Source: Streptomyces sp. HUAS ZL42
GTDB taxonomy: Bacteria > Actinomycetota > Actinomycetes > Streptomycetales > Streptomycetaceae
Reading direction: 5' to 3'
NCBI RefSeq assembly: GCF_040782645.1
Contig: NZ_CP160403.1
Span: forward strand, 6,297,001-6,361,000
Length of the DNA: 64,000 nt
Shown one piece after another: positions 1 through 9,276 of this stretch. Each line of letters opens with the position of its first letter. Position 1 is the stretch's first letter. Below the pieces are notes generated by a model. The model saw only the letters and a program-made list of their open reading frames with translations. It searched no databases and was not told where the DNA came from. The position numbers and the translations under genes were made by a program.

Positions 1-594
1 GCCCAGGTCGACGAGAGCGCCGAGCTGGGTGACGGGACGACCGTGTGGGAACTCGCCCAGGTCCGCGAGAAGGCCCGCCTCGGTGAGGGCTGCGTCATCG
101 GCCGCGGCGCCTACGTCGGTACGGGCGTGCGCATCGGCGACAACGTCAAGCTGCAGAACTACGCCCTGGTGTACGAGCCTGCCGAGCTCGGTGACGGCGT
201 CTTCGTCGGCCCTGCCGTCGTCCTCACCAACGACCACTACCCGCGTTCCGTCGACCCCGAGGGCAAGCTCAAGCGCGGCGGCGACTGGGAGGCCGTGGGC
301 GTCAAGGTGGCCGAGGGTGCCTCGCTGGGTGCCCGTTCGGTCTGTGTCGCACCGGTCCACATCGGCCGTTGGGCGCTGGTGGCCGCGGGCGCCGTCGTGA
401 CCAAGGACGTCCCCGACTTCGCCCTGGTGGCCGGTGTCCCGGCCCGCCGGATCGGCTGGGTCGGCCGGGCCGGCGTACGGCTGGCCGAGCGCGAGGGCGA
501 GGCGGGCGTGTGGGAGTGCCCGCAGACCGGCACCCGGTACGAGGAGCGGGAGGCCGACGGGGTCACCGAGCTGGTGGAGCTGCCGGGCGACTGA
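1..594 (+). CDS. Hexapeptide-repeat acyltransferase, WbpD/WlbB-like (5' end outside window)
   Basis: The frame is open from base 1, so the start codon lies upstream of the window; 197 residues are visible. The chain shows the isoleucine/glycine-spaced hexapeptide pattern of a left-handed beta-helix (for example VGTGVRIGDNVKL), then an extended loop with TNDHYPR, then the classic exit VAAGAVVTKDVPDFALVAG followed by PARRIGWV. This layout matches acetyltransferases such as WbpD/WlbB, which use acetyl-CoA to N-acetylate an amino sugar-nucleotide for surface polysaccharide. The tail carries CPQTGTRYEE, a remnant of the small C-terminal module seen in that subfamily. A membrane acyltransferase gene follows 320 bases downstream, consistent with a polysaccharide locus. 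The substrate is not determinable here. Confidence 0.85.
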   Translation, partial: AQVDESAELGDGTTVWELAQVREKARLGEGCVIGRGAYVGTGVRIGDNVKLQNYALVYEPAELGDGVFVGPAVVLTNDHYPRSVDPEGKLKRGGDWEAVGVKVAEGASLGARSVCVAPVHIGRWALVAAGAVVTKDVPDFALVAGVPARRIGWVGRAGVRLAEREGEAGVWECPQTGTRYEEREADGVTELVELPGD

Positions 595-914
595 TCCTGC
601 GAGCCGCGGCCGGTTTGCGGGACGAACCGGTGCGGGGCTTCACGCCGCCTTCTGTCGGTGCCGTCCGGGCCTTGTCCCGGGCGGCACCGAACTCGTTCGG
701 GCCCGCTCCGCCTCCTCCTGTGCCCCCTCGTTGCCTTCGCTGTGTCTCCCGTATGCTCGCCCGGGGGCGGAGCCGTGCGCCCGAGGCGCGGAAGTGAGGC
801 TCCGTGAGGGGGCGGGCACGGGACACCGGAGCCGTTGGTCCTCCATCCGGACCGGCGTACGACCTCGTTGCCGAGGGTCAAGGCGCCCAGGACACACAGC
901 GAGGACGACGACAG
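595..914. other. 320-base non-coding gap
   Basis: No convincing gene is seen on either strand. It holds a short dyad (CGGTT...AACCG, 610-628) just after the preceding stop. A poor promoter candidate follows, TTGCCT at 731-736 and TATGCT at 752-757, with a 15-base spacer that is shorter than ideal. The downstream start codon at 915 has no strong Shine-Dalgarno sequence. Confidence 0.4.
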
Positions 915-2099
915 ATGTCCCAGACCGACGTCACGGTCGCGGCCCAGCCGCATACGCCGAACGCACCGGACGCACCGGACACACGCGGCCCCGTGCCGCC
1001 CGCGAAGGCGCGCGGCTCGCGGCTCTACGCACTGGACGCGCTGCGGGTGATAGCGGCCCTCTCTGTCCTCATGTTCCACTTCACGGGCGTGGACGCGGCG
1101 ACCAAGGCGAACTGGGGCATCAACCCGAAGGCGCTGTTCCCCTCGATCTTCCCGTACACCTCGTACGGCTCCTACGGCGTCCAGCTCTTCTTCATCATCA
1201 GCGGCTTCGTCATCTGCCTGTCCGCCTGGGACCGCACGCCCGGCCAGTTCGTGCAGGCCCGTTTCCTGCGGCTCTTCCCCGCCTACTGGTTCTCGGTCGT
1301 CGTCGCCGTCCTCGTCTGGCGGGGGCTGCCCGACGGTGCGCGCAAGGCGCCGAGCTTCAGCGAGTCGCTGACCAACCTCACGATGTTCCAGGTGCCGCTC
1401 TCGGCCCGGCACCTCGTCGGTGCCTACTGGACGCTGTGGGTGGAGCTCACCTTCTACCTGATCTTCCTGGTCGTGCTCTGGAAGGGCCTGAACTACACCC
1501 GTGTCTCCGTCTTCTGCTGGCTGTGGCTGCTCGCGAGCATCCTGGTGCAGCAGAACGAGGTTCCGCTGCTCGGGGTCTTCGCACAGCCGCTGAACACCGC
1601 GCTGTTCGTCTCCGGCATCGCCATGTATCTGATGTACCGGTTCGGTCCGGACCTCAAGCTGTGGGGCCTGCTCGGCGCGAGCTGGCTGGTGATGCAGAGC
1701 GACCTCGTCCAGCACGCCGACCATCTGCGCCACGACAAGGGCATGGACCGCGACCCGTACGTCGCTCTGGCCCTCGTCACCGTCTTCTACCTGCTGGTCC
1801 TCGCCGTCGCCCTGCACAAGCTCGACCGGATCGGCTGGAAGTGGCTGAGCACGGCGGGTGCGCTGGTCTACCCGCTCTATCTGCTCCACGAGGAACTGGG
1901 CTGGGCGATGATCCGAACCCTGTACGGGCACCTGGGCGCGTGGGCCACGCTGGGCATCACCACGGCGGCGCTGCTTCTCCTGTCCTGGCTCGTCCACCGG
2001 TTCGTCGAGAAGCCGTCGCAGAGGTGGTTGCGCAACGCCCTGGAGAAGGAGTCCCGCAAGCGCGCGGAGGCAGCGGGCTCCGGCCGCCAGAACACGTGA
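915..2099 (+). CDS. Acyltransferase-3 family integral membrane protein
   Basis: A 394-residue protein with about ten hydrophobic segments. The family signature is at the N-terminal end of the membrane domain: LDALRVIAALSVLMFHF, with the conserved Arg and His that bind and activate the acyl donor in OafA/NodX-type acyltransferases. A second signature is GVQLFFIISGFVI and the last helix ends HRFVEKPSQRWLR, typical of the family. Such proteins O-acylate sugars or secondary metabolites at the cytoplasmic membrane. I chose ATG 915 (MSQTDVTVA...) over an in-frame GTG at 804, because the extra 37 residues are Arg/Gly-rich and unlike the family. Residues 1-40 are a Pro/Asp-rich cytosolic leader. An 8-bp stem at 2118-2144 follows. 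Confidence 0.88.
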   Translation: MSQTDVTVAAQPHTPNAPDAPDTRGPVPPAKARGSRLYALDALRVIAALSVLMFHFTGVDAATKANWGINPKALFPSIFPYTSYGSYGVQLFFIISGFVICLSAWDRTPGQFVQARFLRLFPAYWFSVVVAVLVWRGLPDGARKAPSFSESLTNLTMFQVPLSARHLVGAYWTLWVELTFYLIFLVVLWKGLNYTRVSVFCWLWLLASILVQQNEVPLLGVFAQPLNTALFVSGIAMYLMYRFGPDLKLWGLLGASWLVMQSDLVQHADHLRHDKGMDRDPYVALALVTVFYLLVLAVALHKLDRIGWKWLSTAGALVYPLYLLHEELGWAMIRTLYGHLGAWATLGITTAALLLLSWLVHRFVEKPSQRWLRNALEKESRKRAEAAGSGRQNT

Positions 2100-2117
2100 C
2101 CGGGGGGAAGCCGGCAA

Positions 2118-2144
2118 CGCGAGGCAGGCCTGGATCGCCTCGCG
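2118..2144 (+). terminator. Hairpin after the acyltransferase gene
   Basis: CGCGAGGC and GCCTCGCG form an 8-bp stem with an 11-base loop. It starts 18 bases after the stop codon. There is no U-run, as is common for Streptomyces terminators. Confidence 0.5.
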
Positions 2145-2159
2145 CGGACCACCTGTGAG

Positions 2160-2292
2160 GCCAATGGGTTGCGTGTGTGACTGCTGTGACTTTTGTCATA
2201 TTCGGGGGAACAGGCGGGGTATTGCATGTGCACTTCATGCAAAGGGATCATCACTTGAACTTCTTTAGTCTCTCTTTAACTACGGGGCATTT
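2160..2292 (+). promoter_or_regulatory. AT-rich leader of the FG-GAP/RHS island
   Basis: This stretch is distinctly poorer in GC than its surroundings. It contains a Crp-like dyad (2186-2199), a perfect TTGCAT-N9-ATGCAA dyad (2222-2242), and a possible -35 TTGAAC (2255-2260) with TTAACT near 2276-2281. The same leader recurs, diverged, at about 24968-25097 in front of a decayed copy of the next gene. The shared segments are therefore likely to be functional promoter DNA. Confidence 0.6.
2186..2199. promoter_or_regulatory. Crp-like site, copy 1
   Basis: GTGACTTTTGTCAT matches the Streptomyces Crp motif GTG-N6-GNCAC except for the last base. The duplicated leader at 24993-25006 carries an exact match. 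Confidence 0.4.
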
Positions 2293-3837
2293 GTGTCAAG
2301 GGTGGGGAAAGTCTGGCGGCATGGTGCTGCCGCCGTTTTGACAGGGGCATTGCTGGCCTGGGGCGTGGGAGTCGGCGGTACGCCCGCCGCGGCCGCCGTC
2401 GCATGCCCCTCCGGAGTCGACTCGGACTTCAACGGCGACGGAATCCGGGACACCGCGATCGCGGACCCGGAGGCGACCGTCGACGGGGTGGCGAAGGCAG
2501 GCGCGGTGCACGTCGTCTACGGCGGCGGCAAAGGAACTTTGACGCTGACTCAGGCCCTCGACGTCATCCCGGGCGTCCCCGAGGCGGGCGACCAGTACGG
2601 CTACTCGCTGGCCGTCTACGACGCCGACCTCGACGGCTGCAGCGACCTGGTGATCGGCTCGCCGTACGAGGACATCGGCACCGTCCCCGACTCCGGTGCC
2701 GTGCACCTGATCTACGGCGCCACGAGCGGGCTGAGCGCAGGCAGCAAGGGCGTCAAGGAGTTCTTCCAGGGCACCGACAAGCCGCTGGGCGGCGGCGCGG
2801 AGACCGACGACTGGGTCGGTTACTCCGTCGCAGCCGGAAAGACCTCGGGCGGCACGCCGTACCTGCTGATCGGCAGCCCGGGCGAGTCGATCGGCACCAT
2901 CGAGGACGCCGGCGGCTTCTACTACGTCAGCGGCACCGCGCAGACGGTCACCTTCAGCCACCAGGACACCAGCGCCGCCGGCGCCGTGCCCGGCGTGGCG
3001 GAGCAGGACGACCGCTTCGGCTCCACGCTCGCCGCGACCCCGACCCACTTCGCGGTCGGCACGCCTGGCGAGGCGCTCGGCACCGTGCCCTTCGCCGGCG
3101 GTGTGGCCCTCTTCAACCACACGCTCACCTCCGGCTACCCGAAGCCGCTCGCCGGGCTCGGGCAGGACCAGGACGTGATCAGCGGGGCCGAGGAGGCCGA
3201 CGACCAGTTCGGCGCAGCGCTCGCCATGGTCCCGTACCGCCCCTCCGGCGCCACTTCCACCACCGAGTCGCTGCTCGCGGTCGGCGTGCCCGGCGAGGAC
3301 CTGTCGACGACCGTCGACGCGGGCGCCGTCCAGGTCTTCCGGATCACGGCGAGCGGCACCTACACCGAGACCGCCTGGATCGCCCAGGACTCCCCGGACA
3401 TGGCTGAGCAGTCGGAGGCCGGCGACTTCTTCGGCAAGCGGCTCGCCGCCGTCAACACCTCCCCGAACGCCACCTCCACGGGCACCACCACCCGGCTCGC
3501 GATCGGCGTGCCCGGCGAGGAGTCGACCGAGGAGCACGCGGAGAAGGGTGGCGTCGCCATCGTCCCGCTGGTCGGCGCGCCCGGCGCCTCCGACGAATGG
3601 ATCGACCCCGGGTACGGCATTCCGTCCGCTCCCGCGCCGCGCATGCTCGCCGGCCTCTCCCTGGGTGCAACCCCCTCCCTCCTGTACGTCGGCGTGCCCT
3701 ATGGCCCGGCCGAGGGGCGGGCGGTCTACGGCTTCCCCTGGGGCGTGGCCTCCGGCGGGGCGCCGACCCTGACGATCAAGCCCGGTGAGGGCGGCGTTCC
3801 GGCGACCGGCGTCGCCTTCGGGGCGACCGTTCGCTGA
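2293..3837 (+). CDS. Secreted FG-GAP (integrin-alpha-like) beta-propeller protein 1
   Basis: The 514-residue product begins with a signal peptide (basic n-region, a run of Ala/Leu/Gly, and a likely cut after TPAAAA near residue 36). The mature part consists of seven FG-GAP repeats, each built as [D/E]-x-x-D-x-[F/Y/V]-G-...-[I/V]-G-x-P-x-E. They begin with calcium-binding DFNGDGIRD and DADLDGCSD loops. Seven repeats would close one propeller of the integrin-alpha/VCBS type. GTG 2293 gives the complete signal peptide. It is the first gene of the island and is followed by a close paralogue, a LamG protein and an RHS toxin. That order suggests an extracellular partner or adhesin for the RHS protein, but this is inference. 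Confidence 0.85.
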   Translation: MSRVGKVWRHGAAAVLTGALLAWGVGVGGTPAAAAVACPSGVDSDFNGDGIRDTAIADPEATVDGVAKAGAVHVVYGGGKGTLTLTQALDVIPGVPEAGDQYGYSLAVYDADLDGCSDLVIGSPYEDIGTVPDSGAVHLIYGATSGLSAGSKGVKEFFQGTDKPLGGGAETDDWVGYSVAAGKTSGGTPYLLIGSPGESIGTIEDAGGFYYVSGTAQTVTFSHQDTSAAGAVPGVAEQDDRFGSTLAATPTHFAVGTPGEALGTVPFAGGVALFNHTLTSGYPKPLAGLGQDQDVISGAEEADDQFGAALAMVPYRPSGATSTTESLLAVGVPGEDLSTTVDAGAVQVFRITASGTYTETAWIAQDSPDMAEQSEAGDFFGKRLAAVNTSPNATSTGTTTRLAIGVPGEESTEEHAEKGGVAIVPLVGAPGASDEWIDPGYGIPSAPAPRMLAGLSLGATPSLLYVGVPYGPAEGRAVYGFPWGVASGGAPTLTIKPGEGGVPATGVAFGATVR

Positions 3838-3873
3838 TCACTGACGGTCGTGGGCCCGGGCGTTCGGGCTCAC

Positions 3874-3909
3874 GACGTCAATTCATGACAAGACGTCAAT
3901 TCATGACAA
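3874..3909 (+). repeat. Perfect 18-bp tandem duplication
   Basis: GACGTCAATTCATGACAA occurs twice head-to-tail (3874-3891 and 3892-3909), directly before the GGGGGG Shine-Dalgarno tract of the second FG-GAP gene. Each unit contains GACGTC and TCATGA palindromes. Confidence 0.9.
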
Positions 3910-3925
3910 GGGGGGGAGTAAAGCC

Positions 3926-5521
3926 ATGTCCGAAGGCGGACACGGGACGGCCGAAGGCCGTTCCGCGCCCGGCGGAAAACGGGTCCGGCCGCTCCACGGA
4001 AGCCGGGGGAGGGCCGCCGCAGGGGCACTGTCGTTGGTGCTGCTGGTACTGGGAGTGGGGGGAGGCGGCACCCCGGCTGCAGCGGCGACCGCGTGCACGG
4101 GCGGGGTCGCCTCCGACTTCAACGGTGACGGCATCCGCGACACCGCGATCGCCGACCCGCTGGCGACGGTGTCGGGCAAGGACAAGGCCGGCGCAGTGCA
4201 CATCGTGCTCGGCGGTGGCAAGGGTGTGACCACGCTGTCGCAGGACACGCCGAACGTTTCCGACGCCGCGGAGGCCGGCGACCAGTTCGGCTTCTCGCTC
4301 GCCGTGTACGACGCGAACCTCGACGGCTGCAGCGACATCGCCGTCGGTATTCCGTACGAGGACGTCGGCACGGTCAAGGACGCCGGTCTCGTCCACCTCG
4401 TCTACGGCTCGACGGCCGGCATCGGCCAGGGAACGTCCGATCTCGGATTCCGTCAGGGCTCCGACGGCAAGTTGTCCAACGCCTACGAGGAGGACGACTG
4501 GGTCGGCTACTCGGTCGCCGCCGGTCTCTCGACGACCGGCGTGCCGTTCCTCGTCATCGGGATCCCGGGGGAGGACAGTTCGGGTATCACGGACATGGGC
4601 TTCGCGGCGTACGTGTACGGAGTGAGTCCGTCCGTCTCGACGGTCCACCAGAACAGTACCGGGGTGTGGGAGGACGCGGAGGCCTACGACCACTTCGGAT
4701 TCGCGGTCGCCGCAACCGACCGGTACTTCACGGTCAGTGCACCCGGCGAGAGCATCGGCACGGTCGCCTTCGCCGGAGGCGTCCAGGTGTTCAAGCCGTC
4801 GCTCAACACGGACGGCATCCCCGACCCGCTCTTCGGCATGGGACAGGGGCGCACCCCCGGACCGGACTCGGCCGCCCAGACGGACGACCGCTACGGAAGC
4901 GCACTCGCGATGGCCCCCTACCGCCCGTCGGGCGCGGCCACCGTCACCGACTCGATCCTCGCCGCGGGCGTGCCCGGGGAGGACCTCGGCACCACCGTCG
5001 ACGCCGGAGCGGTGCACGTCTACCACATCAAGGCGGACGGCACGCTCGCGCTGCTCAACTGGATCGACCAGAACGTCGAGGGCGTCGAGGGAGACGCCGA
5101 GCCCGGCGACTTCTTCGGCCAGCGGCTCGCGGCGGTCAACACCACCACCAACGTGGTGAGTACGGCGACCACGATGCGCGTCGCCGTGGGTGCACCCGGC
5201 GAGGAGTCGACGGAGGAGGCCCCGGAGGCGGGCGCCGTCCAGATCCTCCCGCTGATCGGGGCGCCCGGCGCCTCGGACGCGATCGTCGAGCCCGGGAACG
5301 GCATCCCCTCCGGCCCCGCACCCCGGACGTACGCCGGCATCAGCCTCGGCAGCAGCCCGTCGCTGCTGTACGTGGGGGTTCCCTACGGCCCGGCCGACGG
5401 CCGTGCGGTCCACGGCTTTCCGTGGAACGCGGCCTCGGGCAGCGCGCCGACGCAGACGTGGAAGCCCGGTGAGGGCGGCATTCCCGCAGGTGGTTCCGCC
5501 TTCGGAGCGACGGTCCGATGA
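3926..5521 (+). CDS. Secreted FG-GAP beta-propeller protein 2
   Basis: A 531-residue paralogue of the preceding protein. A long hydrophilic, Arg-rich n-region (residues 1-30) precedes a hydrophobic stretch (GALSLVLLVLGVGGGG) and a cut site near TPAAAATA. Seven FG-GAP repeats follow with the same order and spacing as in protein 1, including DFNGDGIRD and DANLDGCSD calcium loops and repeated GVPGED/GAPGEE signatures. The start is ATG 3926, preceded by GGGGGGAG at about the right distance and by the 18-bp duplication. The stop overlaps a potential ATG of the next frame (ATGA at 5518), suggesting cotranscription with the LamG gene. Tandem duplication of a single propeller gene is the simplest origin. 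Confidence 0.85.
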   Translation: MSEGGHGTAEGRSAPGGKRVRPLHGSRGRAAAGALSLVLLVLGVGGGGTPAAAATACTGGVASDFNGDGIRDTAIADPLATVSGKDKAGAVHIVLGGGKGVTTLSQDTPNVSDAAEAGDQFGFSLAVYDANLDGCSDIAVGIPYEDVGTVKDAGLVHLVYGSTAGIGQGTSDLGFRQGSDGKLSNAYEEDDWVGYSVAAGLSTTGVPFLVIGIPGEDSSGITDMGFAAYVYGVSPSVSTVHQNSTGVWEDAEAYDHFGFAVAATDRYFTVSAPGESIGTVAFAGGVQVFKPSLNTDGIPDPLFGMGQGRTPGPDSAAQTDDRYGSALAMAPYRPSGAATVTDSILAAGVPGEDLGTTVDAGAVHVYHIKADGTLALLNWIDQNVEGVEGDAEPGDFFGQRLAAVNTTTNVVSTATTMRVAVGAPGEESTEEAPEAGAVQILPLIGAPGASDAIVEPGNGIPSGPAPRTYAGISLGSSPSLLYVGVPYGPADGRAVHGFPWNAASGSAPTQTWKPGEGGIPAGGSAFGATVR

Positions 5522-5613
5522 CGGCCCGTCAACCACGTGACCCAGCGCGCCGGACAGGACGTTCCGGCGACCGGACTTCTGACACAGACATGAACCGACT
5601 GGAGAGTGGACGC

Positions 5614-8600
5614 GTGTCCGCAGACAGACACAGACCGATACGGCGAAGCATGGTGGTCCGTGCCGCTGTGGCGGCCGCCGTCACCGGCGCCGTGGTGGCC
5701 GGCGCGGCGGTCCTGCCGGGCGGCACCCCGGCGCAGGGCCCGGCGCCCATTGCCGCAGACCAGCCGATGCAGACCGAGCAGCAGGCCCTGGCCGCCGCGA
5801 AGGAGAGCGGCAAGAAGACCGAGGTCGTCGGACTGCGCACCGAGCGCCGCGAGATCTTCGCGGAGCCCGACGGCACCTTCACCGCCCGCGAGTACACCGA
5901 GCCCGTGCGCACGGTGCAGGGCGGCAAGTGGGTCGACGTCGACGCGACGCTGGTGAAGCGGGCCGACGGCAGCTGGGGGCCGAAGGCCGCCACCGTCGAC
6001 CTGAGCTTCTCCGCCGGACAGGCGGGCAAGCCCTTCGTGACGATGCAGCGCGCGGGCCGCGAGTTCGCCCTGACCTGGCCGTACGGCAAGCTGCCCGCAC
6101 CGAAGGTCGAGGGTGACACCGCCACCTACGCCGACGCCCTGCCCGGCGTCGACCTGACCGTCCGCGCCGAGGCCGACGGCTTCGGTCACCTGCTCGTCGT
6201 CAAGACGCCCGAGGCGGCGGCCGACCCCAAGCTGGCCCGGCTCGACCTCGGCATGACGACCGACGGCCTGAAGGTCGCGGAGGATGCCACCGGCGCGATC
6301 GTCGCCGAGGACGCGGTGGTCGGCGGCACGGTCTTCCAGGCAGGCAAGCCCGCCATGTGGGACTCGGCGGCCGTCGAGGAGGCAGCGAGCAAGAAGCAGG
6401 GCCCCAAGGCCGTCGCGAAGGCGCTGAAGGCCGCCGCGGCCGGGGCGGACGAGACCGCCACGGCCGGCCCCAGGGCCGACGAGACCCCCGAGCCCGCTCT
6501 CGAGGGCCCGGGCGGCGGCGGCCGCGTCGCCCCGCTCGGCGTCGAGGTCGGCAAGGGCAAGCTGAGCCTCGTCCCCGACCAGAAGCTCCTCAAGGGCGAG
6601 AACACCGTCTTCCCGGTCGTCATCGACCCGATCCAGCGGACCACCTCGCGTACCGCCTGGACCGGCGTCATGTCCGGGATGCCCAGCGAGCAGGACTGGA
6701 AGTACTCGGGCAGCGCGGGCGTCGGCAAGTGCCCCACCGACTACAACCCCGTCTCCTGCAACGGCGTCGGCGTCCGTCGCGTGATGTTCACGATGCCGCT
6801 CTCCTTCTACAAGGGGAAGCAGATCCTGGGCGCGACCTTCTCCGCCCGGGTCGAGCACATCTACAGCGCCTCCCCGACCGCTGAGCCCATCCGGCTCTAC
6901 CGGATCGGCGGCCAGAACTACACGTTGACGTCGTCGAGCAACTGGTCGAACACGTCGGACGACTGGGTGGACTATCTGCAGACGGTCGACAAGGCGATCT
7001 CGCCGACCTCCTGCTCGAGCCAGGCGAACCTGCACTTCGAGAGTGGTGCGACGGGTGAGCTGACCAGTGAGATCAAGACGGCTGCCGCGGGTGGCTGGAA
7101 TGCGATGACGCTGGGTCTGCGGGCTGCGGATGAGACGCGCTTTGCGGAGTGGAAGCGGATCTGCGGTAACGCGTATCTGTCGATCAAGTACAACAACCTG
7201 CCGCGGCAGATCAAGACCTCCGACATGTCCACCGACCCCGGTGGCCTGTGCAAGTGGGGCTCGACCCGCGAGTACTCCGAGGTTCCGCCGAAGCTGCAGG
7301 CCATCGCCAGCGACCCGGACCACGCCAACGGCCAGACCGACAAGGTGAAGGTCGAGTTCAAGGTGGAGTGGGGCGGAGCGTCGCCTGGTTCGTATACGTA
7401 CACCACTCCGGACTGGCTGTCTCCGACGACGAGCACCAAGTTCACACACACCGTCAAGTCGACGATCCCGCAGAACACGGTCATCTACTGGAGCGCACGG
7501 GCCTACGACGGTGACGGCTACGGCCCGTGGAGCTGGGAGGGCGACACCGCGCAGCGCTGCGAGTTCATCTACGACAAGACGCTGCCGGGCAAGCCGAACG
7601 TGCTGTCCAAGCAGTACCCGTCCGACACCGTCTACCACGACGGCGTGGGCACCTACGGCACCTTCACCTTCGCGCCCAACCCGAACGACTCCATCCCGGA
7701 CACGGACGTCGTCAAGTACCGCTACGCCTTCGACAGCACCGCCAGCCCGGCGACCACCGTCGCCCCGTCCGCGGCGGGCGGCTCCGTCTCCGTGCAGTGG
7801 ATGCCGACCCGCGCCGGACGGCACTGGGTCGACGTGATCGCCGTCGACAAGGCGGAGAACCCGAGCACCAAGGCGCACTACGAGTTCCTGGTGAGCGAGG
7901 GCACACCGGTCGTCGCCCAGTGGAACCTCGCCGACCAGGCGGGTGACGCCGAGGCGCACGACGAGAGCGGCGAGTTCTCGGCCACCGCCGGCACCGCCGT
8001 CGCCTTCGGCGCGGACGGACCCGGCGGCAAGGTCGACAAGGCGGCCCACTTCGACGGCAGTGCCGAGTCGTACCTCGACGCCAGCGCGACCGTGCTCGAC
8101 ACCGCCAAGAGCTTCAGCGTCAGCGCCTGGGTGCGGCCCACCGCGCTGGACAAGAACATGGCCGTCGTCAGCCAGGACGGCACCGGCGAGCCCGGCTTCA
8201 CCCTCGGCTACGACGCCTCGGCGCAGACCTGGAAGTTCTCCGTCCCGGTCAACGACGTGGACTCGCTCGGCGAGTGGAAGGCCGTCTCCACCGGAGTGTC
8301 CGTGGTCAAGGACCAGTGGGTGCTGCTGACCGGCGTCTACGACGCGCAGAAGAGCGGAGGCCCGCAGCTCCAGCTCTACATCAACAAGGACCTGAAGGGC
8401 TCCGCCACCCGGCGCTCCACCTGGAAGTCGTACGGACCGCTGCAGATCGGCCGCTCGACGGCCAAGAGCGGCTACCGCGACAACTTCACGGGCGACCTCG
8501 CCGAGGTCCGGGTCTTCGACCGTGTTCTGCCGGCGACCCAGGTCGCCGAGCTGATGACCATCAAGCCGGAGCGCAAGGGCTACTGGCAGCTCGACGCGGT

Positions 8601-9258
8601 CACCAGCGGCGCCTCCTCGGAGACCGGCGGCGGCCAGGTGCTGACCCTCGCGGGCGACGCCTCGATCTACCGTCCGGCCGACCCGCTGTTCGACGTCGCC
8701 GCCCTGGTCGGCGACGGCAACCTGGTCCTGGACGGCGACGGGGACTACGCGTCCACCGCCACCGCCCCGGTCACCGGCAACAGCAGCTTCACCGTGACCG
8801 CCCGCGCCCAGCTCACCTCGCTGGACCCGGAGAAGTCGCAGACGGTGCTGTCCCTGCCGGGCGCCAACACCAACCGCGTACAGGTCCGCTACCAGGCGAC
8901 CACGCAGCAGTGGGAGCTGGCCGTCGCCAAGACGGACGCGGCAGCACCCGAGATCGTCACCTTCACCGATGACCAGGAACTGCCCGACACGGGTGGCTCC
9001 GGCCAGCACCTGGCGGTGGTCTACGACGCCTTCGCCAACTCCATTCGCCTGTATGTGGAGGGTCAGCTCGTCGCCGGTGCCTACGGCACGGACGACACCC
9101 TGTGGTCCGCCACCGGTGGTCTGCAGGTGGGGCGTTCGCTGCGCGGGGCGAGTGAGTACTTCGCCGGTGCGATCGACGAGGTGCGTGTCTACAGCGGTGC
9201 CGCCGACCAGATCGCGGTGCAGCAGATGGCCGCGCTGACGGCAGTCCCCGACATGTGA
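5614..9258 (+). CDS. Large secreted LamG/concanavalin-fold protein
   Basis: A 1,214-residue secreted protein. GTG 5614 is preferred because GGAGAG sits seven bases upstream and a compact signal peptide follows (RHRPIRRS n-region, Ala/Val-rich core, cut near TPAQG). The frame is open back to ATG 5518, which would overlap the previous stop. The N-terminal third is a beta-rich domain common in Streptomyces RHS neighbourhoods (VQGGKWVDVDATLVK). A middle region with fibronectin-like strands follows. Two LamG jelly-roll domains then lie at about residues 767-972 and 985-1205, each with the FSVSAWVRP or FTVTARAQL strand and a closing [D/A]EVRV-[F/Y] strand. LamG domains bind glycans or proteins, so it may anchor or display the RHS toxin. 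Codon usage changes around 7020-7200. Confidence 0.82.
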   Translation: MSADRHRPIRRSMVVRAAVAAAVTGAVVAGAAVLPGGTPAQGPAPIAADQPMQTEQQALAAAKESGKKTEVVGLRTERREIFAEPDGTFTAREYTEPVRTVQGGKWVDVDATLVKRADGSWGPKAATVDLSFSAGQAGKPFVTMQRAGREFALTWPYGKLPAPKVEGDTATYADALPGVDLTVRAEADGFGHLLVVKTPEAAADPKLARLDLGMTTDGLKVAEDATGAIVAEDAVVGGTVFQAGKPAMWDSAAVEEAASKKQGPKAVAKALKAAAAGADETATAGPRADETPEPALEGPGGGGRVAPLGVEVGKGKLSLVPDQKLLKGENTVFPVVIDPIQRTTSRTAWTGVMSGMPSEQDWKYSGSAGVGKCPTDYNPVSCNGVGVRRVMFTMPLSFYKGKQILGATFSARVEHIYSASPTAEPIRLYRIGGQNYTLTSSSNWSNTSDDWVDYLQTVDKAISPTSCSSQANLHFESGATGELTSEIKTAAAGGWNAMTLGLRAADETRFAEWKRICGNAYLSIKYNNLPRQIKTSDMSTDPGGLCKWGSTREYSEVPPKLQAIASDPDHANGQTDKVKVEFKVEWGGASPGSYTYTTPDWLSPTTSTKFTHTVKSTIPQNTVIYWSARAYDGDGYGPWSWEGDTAQRCEFIYDKTLPGKPNVLSKQYPSDTVYHDGVGTYGTFTFAPNPNDSIPDTDVVKYRYAFDSTASPATTVAPSAAGGSVSVQWMPTRAGRHWVDVIAVDKAENPSTKAHYEFLVSEGTPVVAQWNLADQAGDAEAHDESGEFSATAGTAVAFGADGPGGKVDKAAHFDGSAESYLDASATVLDTAKSFSVSAWVRPTALDKNMAVVSQDGTGEPGFTLGYDASAQTWKFSVPVNDVDSLGEWKAVSTGVSVVKDQWVLLTGVYDAQKSGGPQLQLYINKDLKGSATRRSTWKSYGPLQIGRSTAKSGYRDNFTGDLAEVRVFDRVLPATQVAELMTIKPERKGYWQLDAVTSGASSETGGGQVLTLAGDASIYRPADPLFDVAALVGDGNLVLDGDGDYASTATAPVTGNSSFTVTARAQLTSLDPEKSQTVLSLPGANTNRVQVRYQATTQQWELAVAKTDAAAPEIVTFTDDQELPDTGGSGQHLAVVYDAFANSIRLYVEGQLVAGAYGTDDTLWSATGGLQVGRSLRGASEYFAGAIDEVRVYSGAADQIAVQQMAALTAVPDM

Positions 9259-9276
9259 CGCTTCATCACGTCTGAT

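Noticed and set aside
5518..5613. Start of the LamG protein at ATG 5518 overlapping the previous stop
   Set aside because: It would put 32 charged residues before the signal peptide; GTG 5614 has a good ribosome binding site and a normal signal peptide. Kept as an alternative only.
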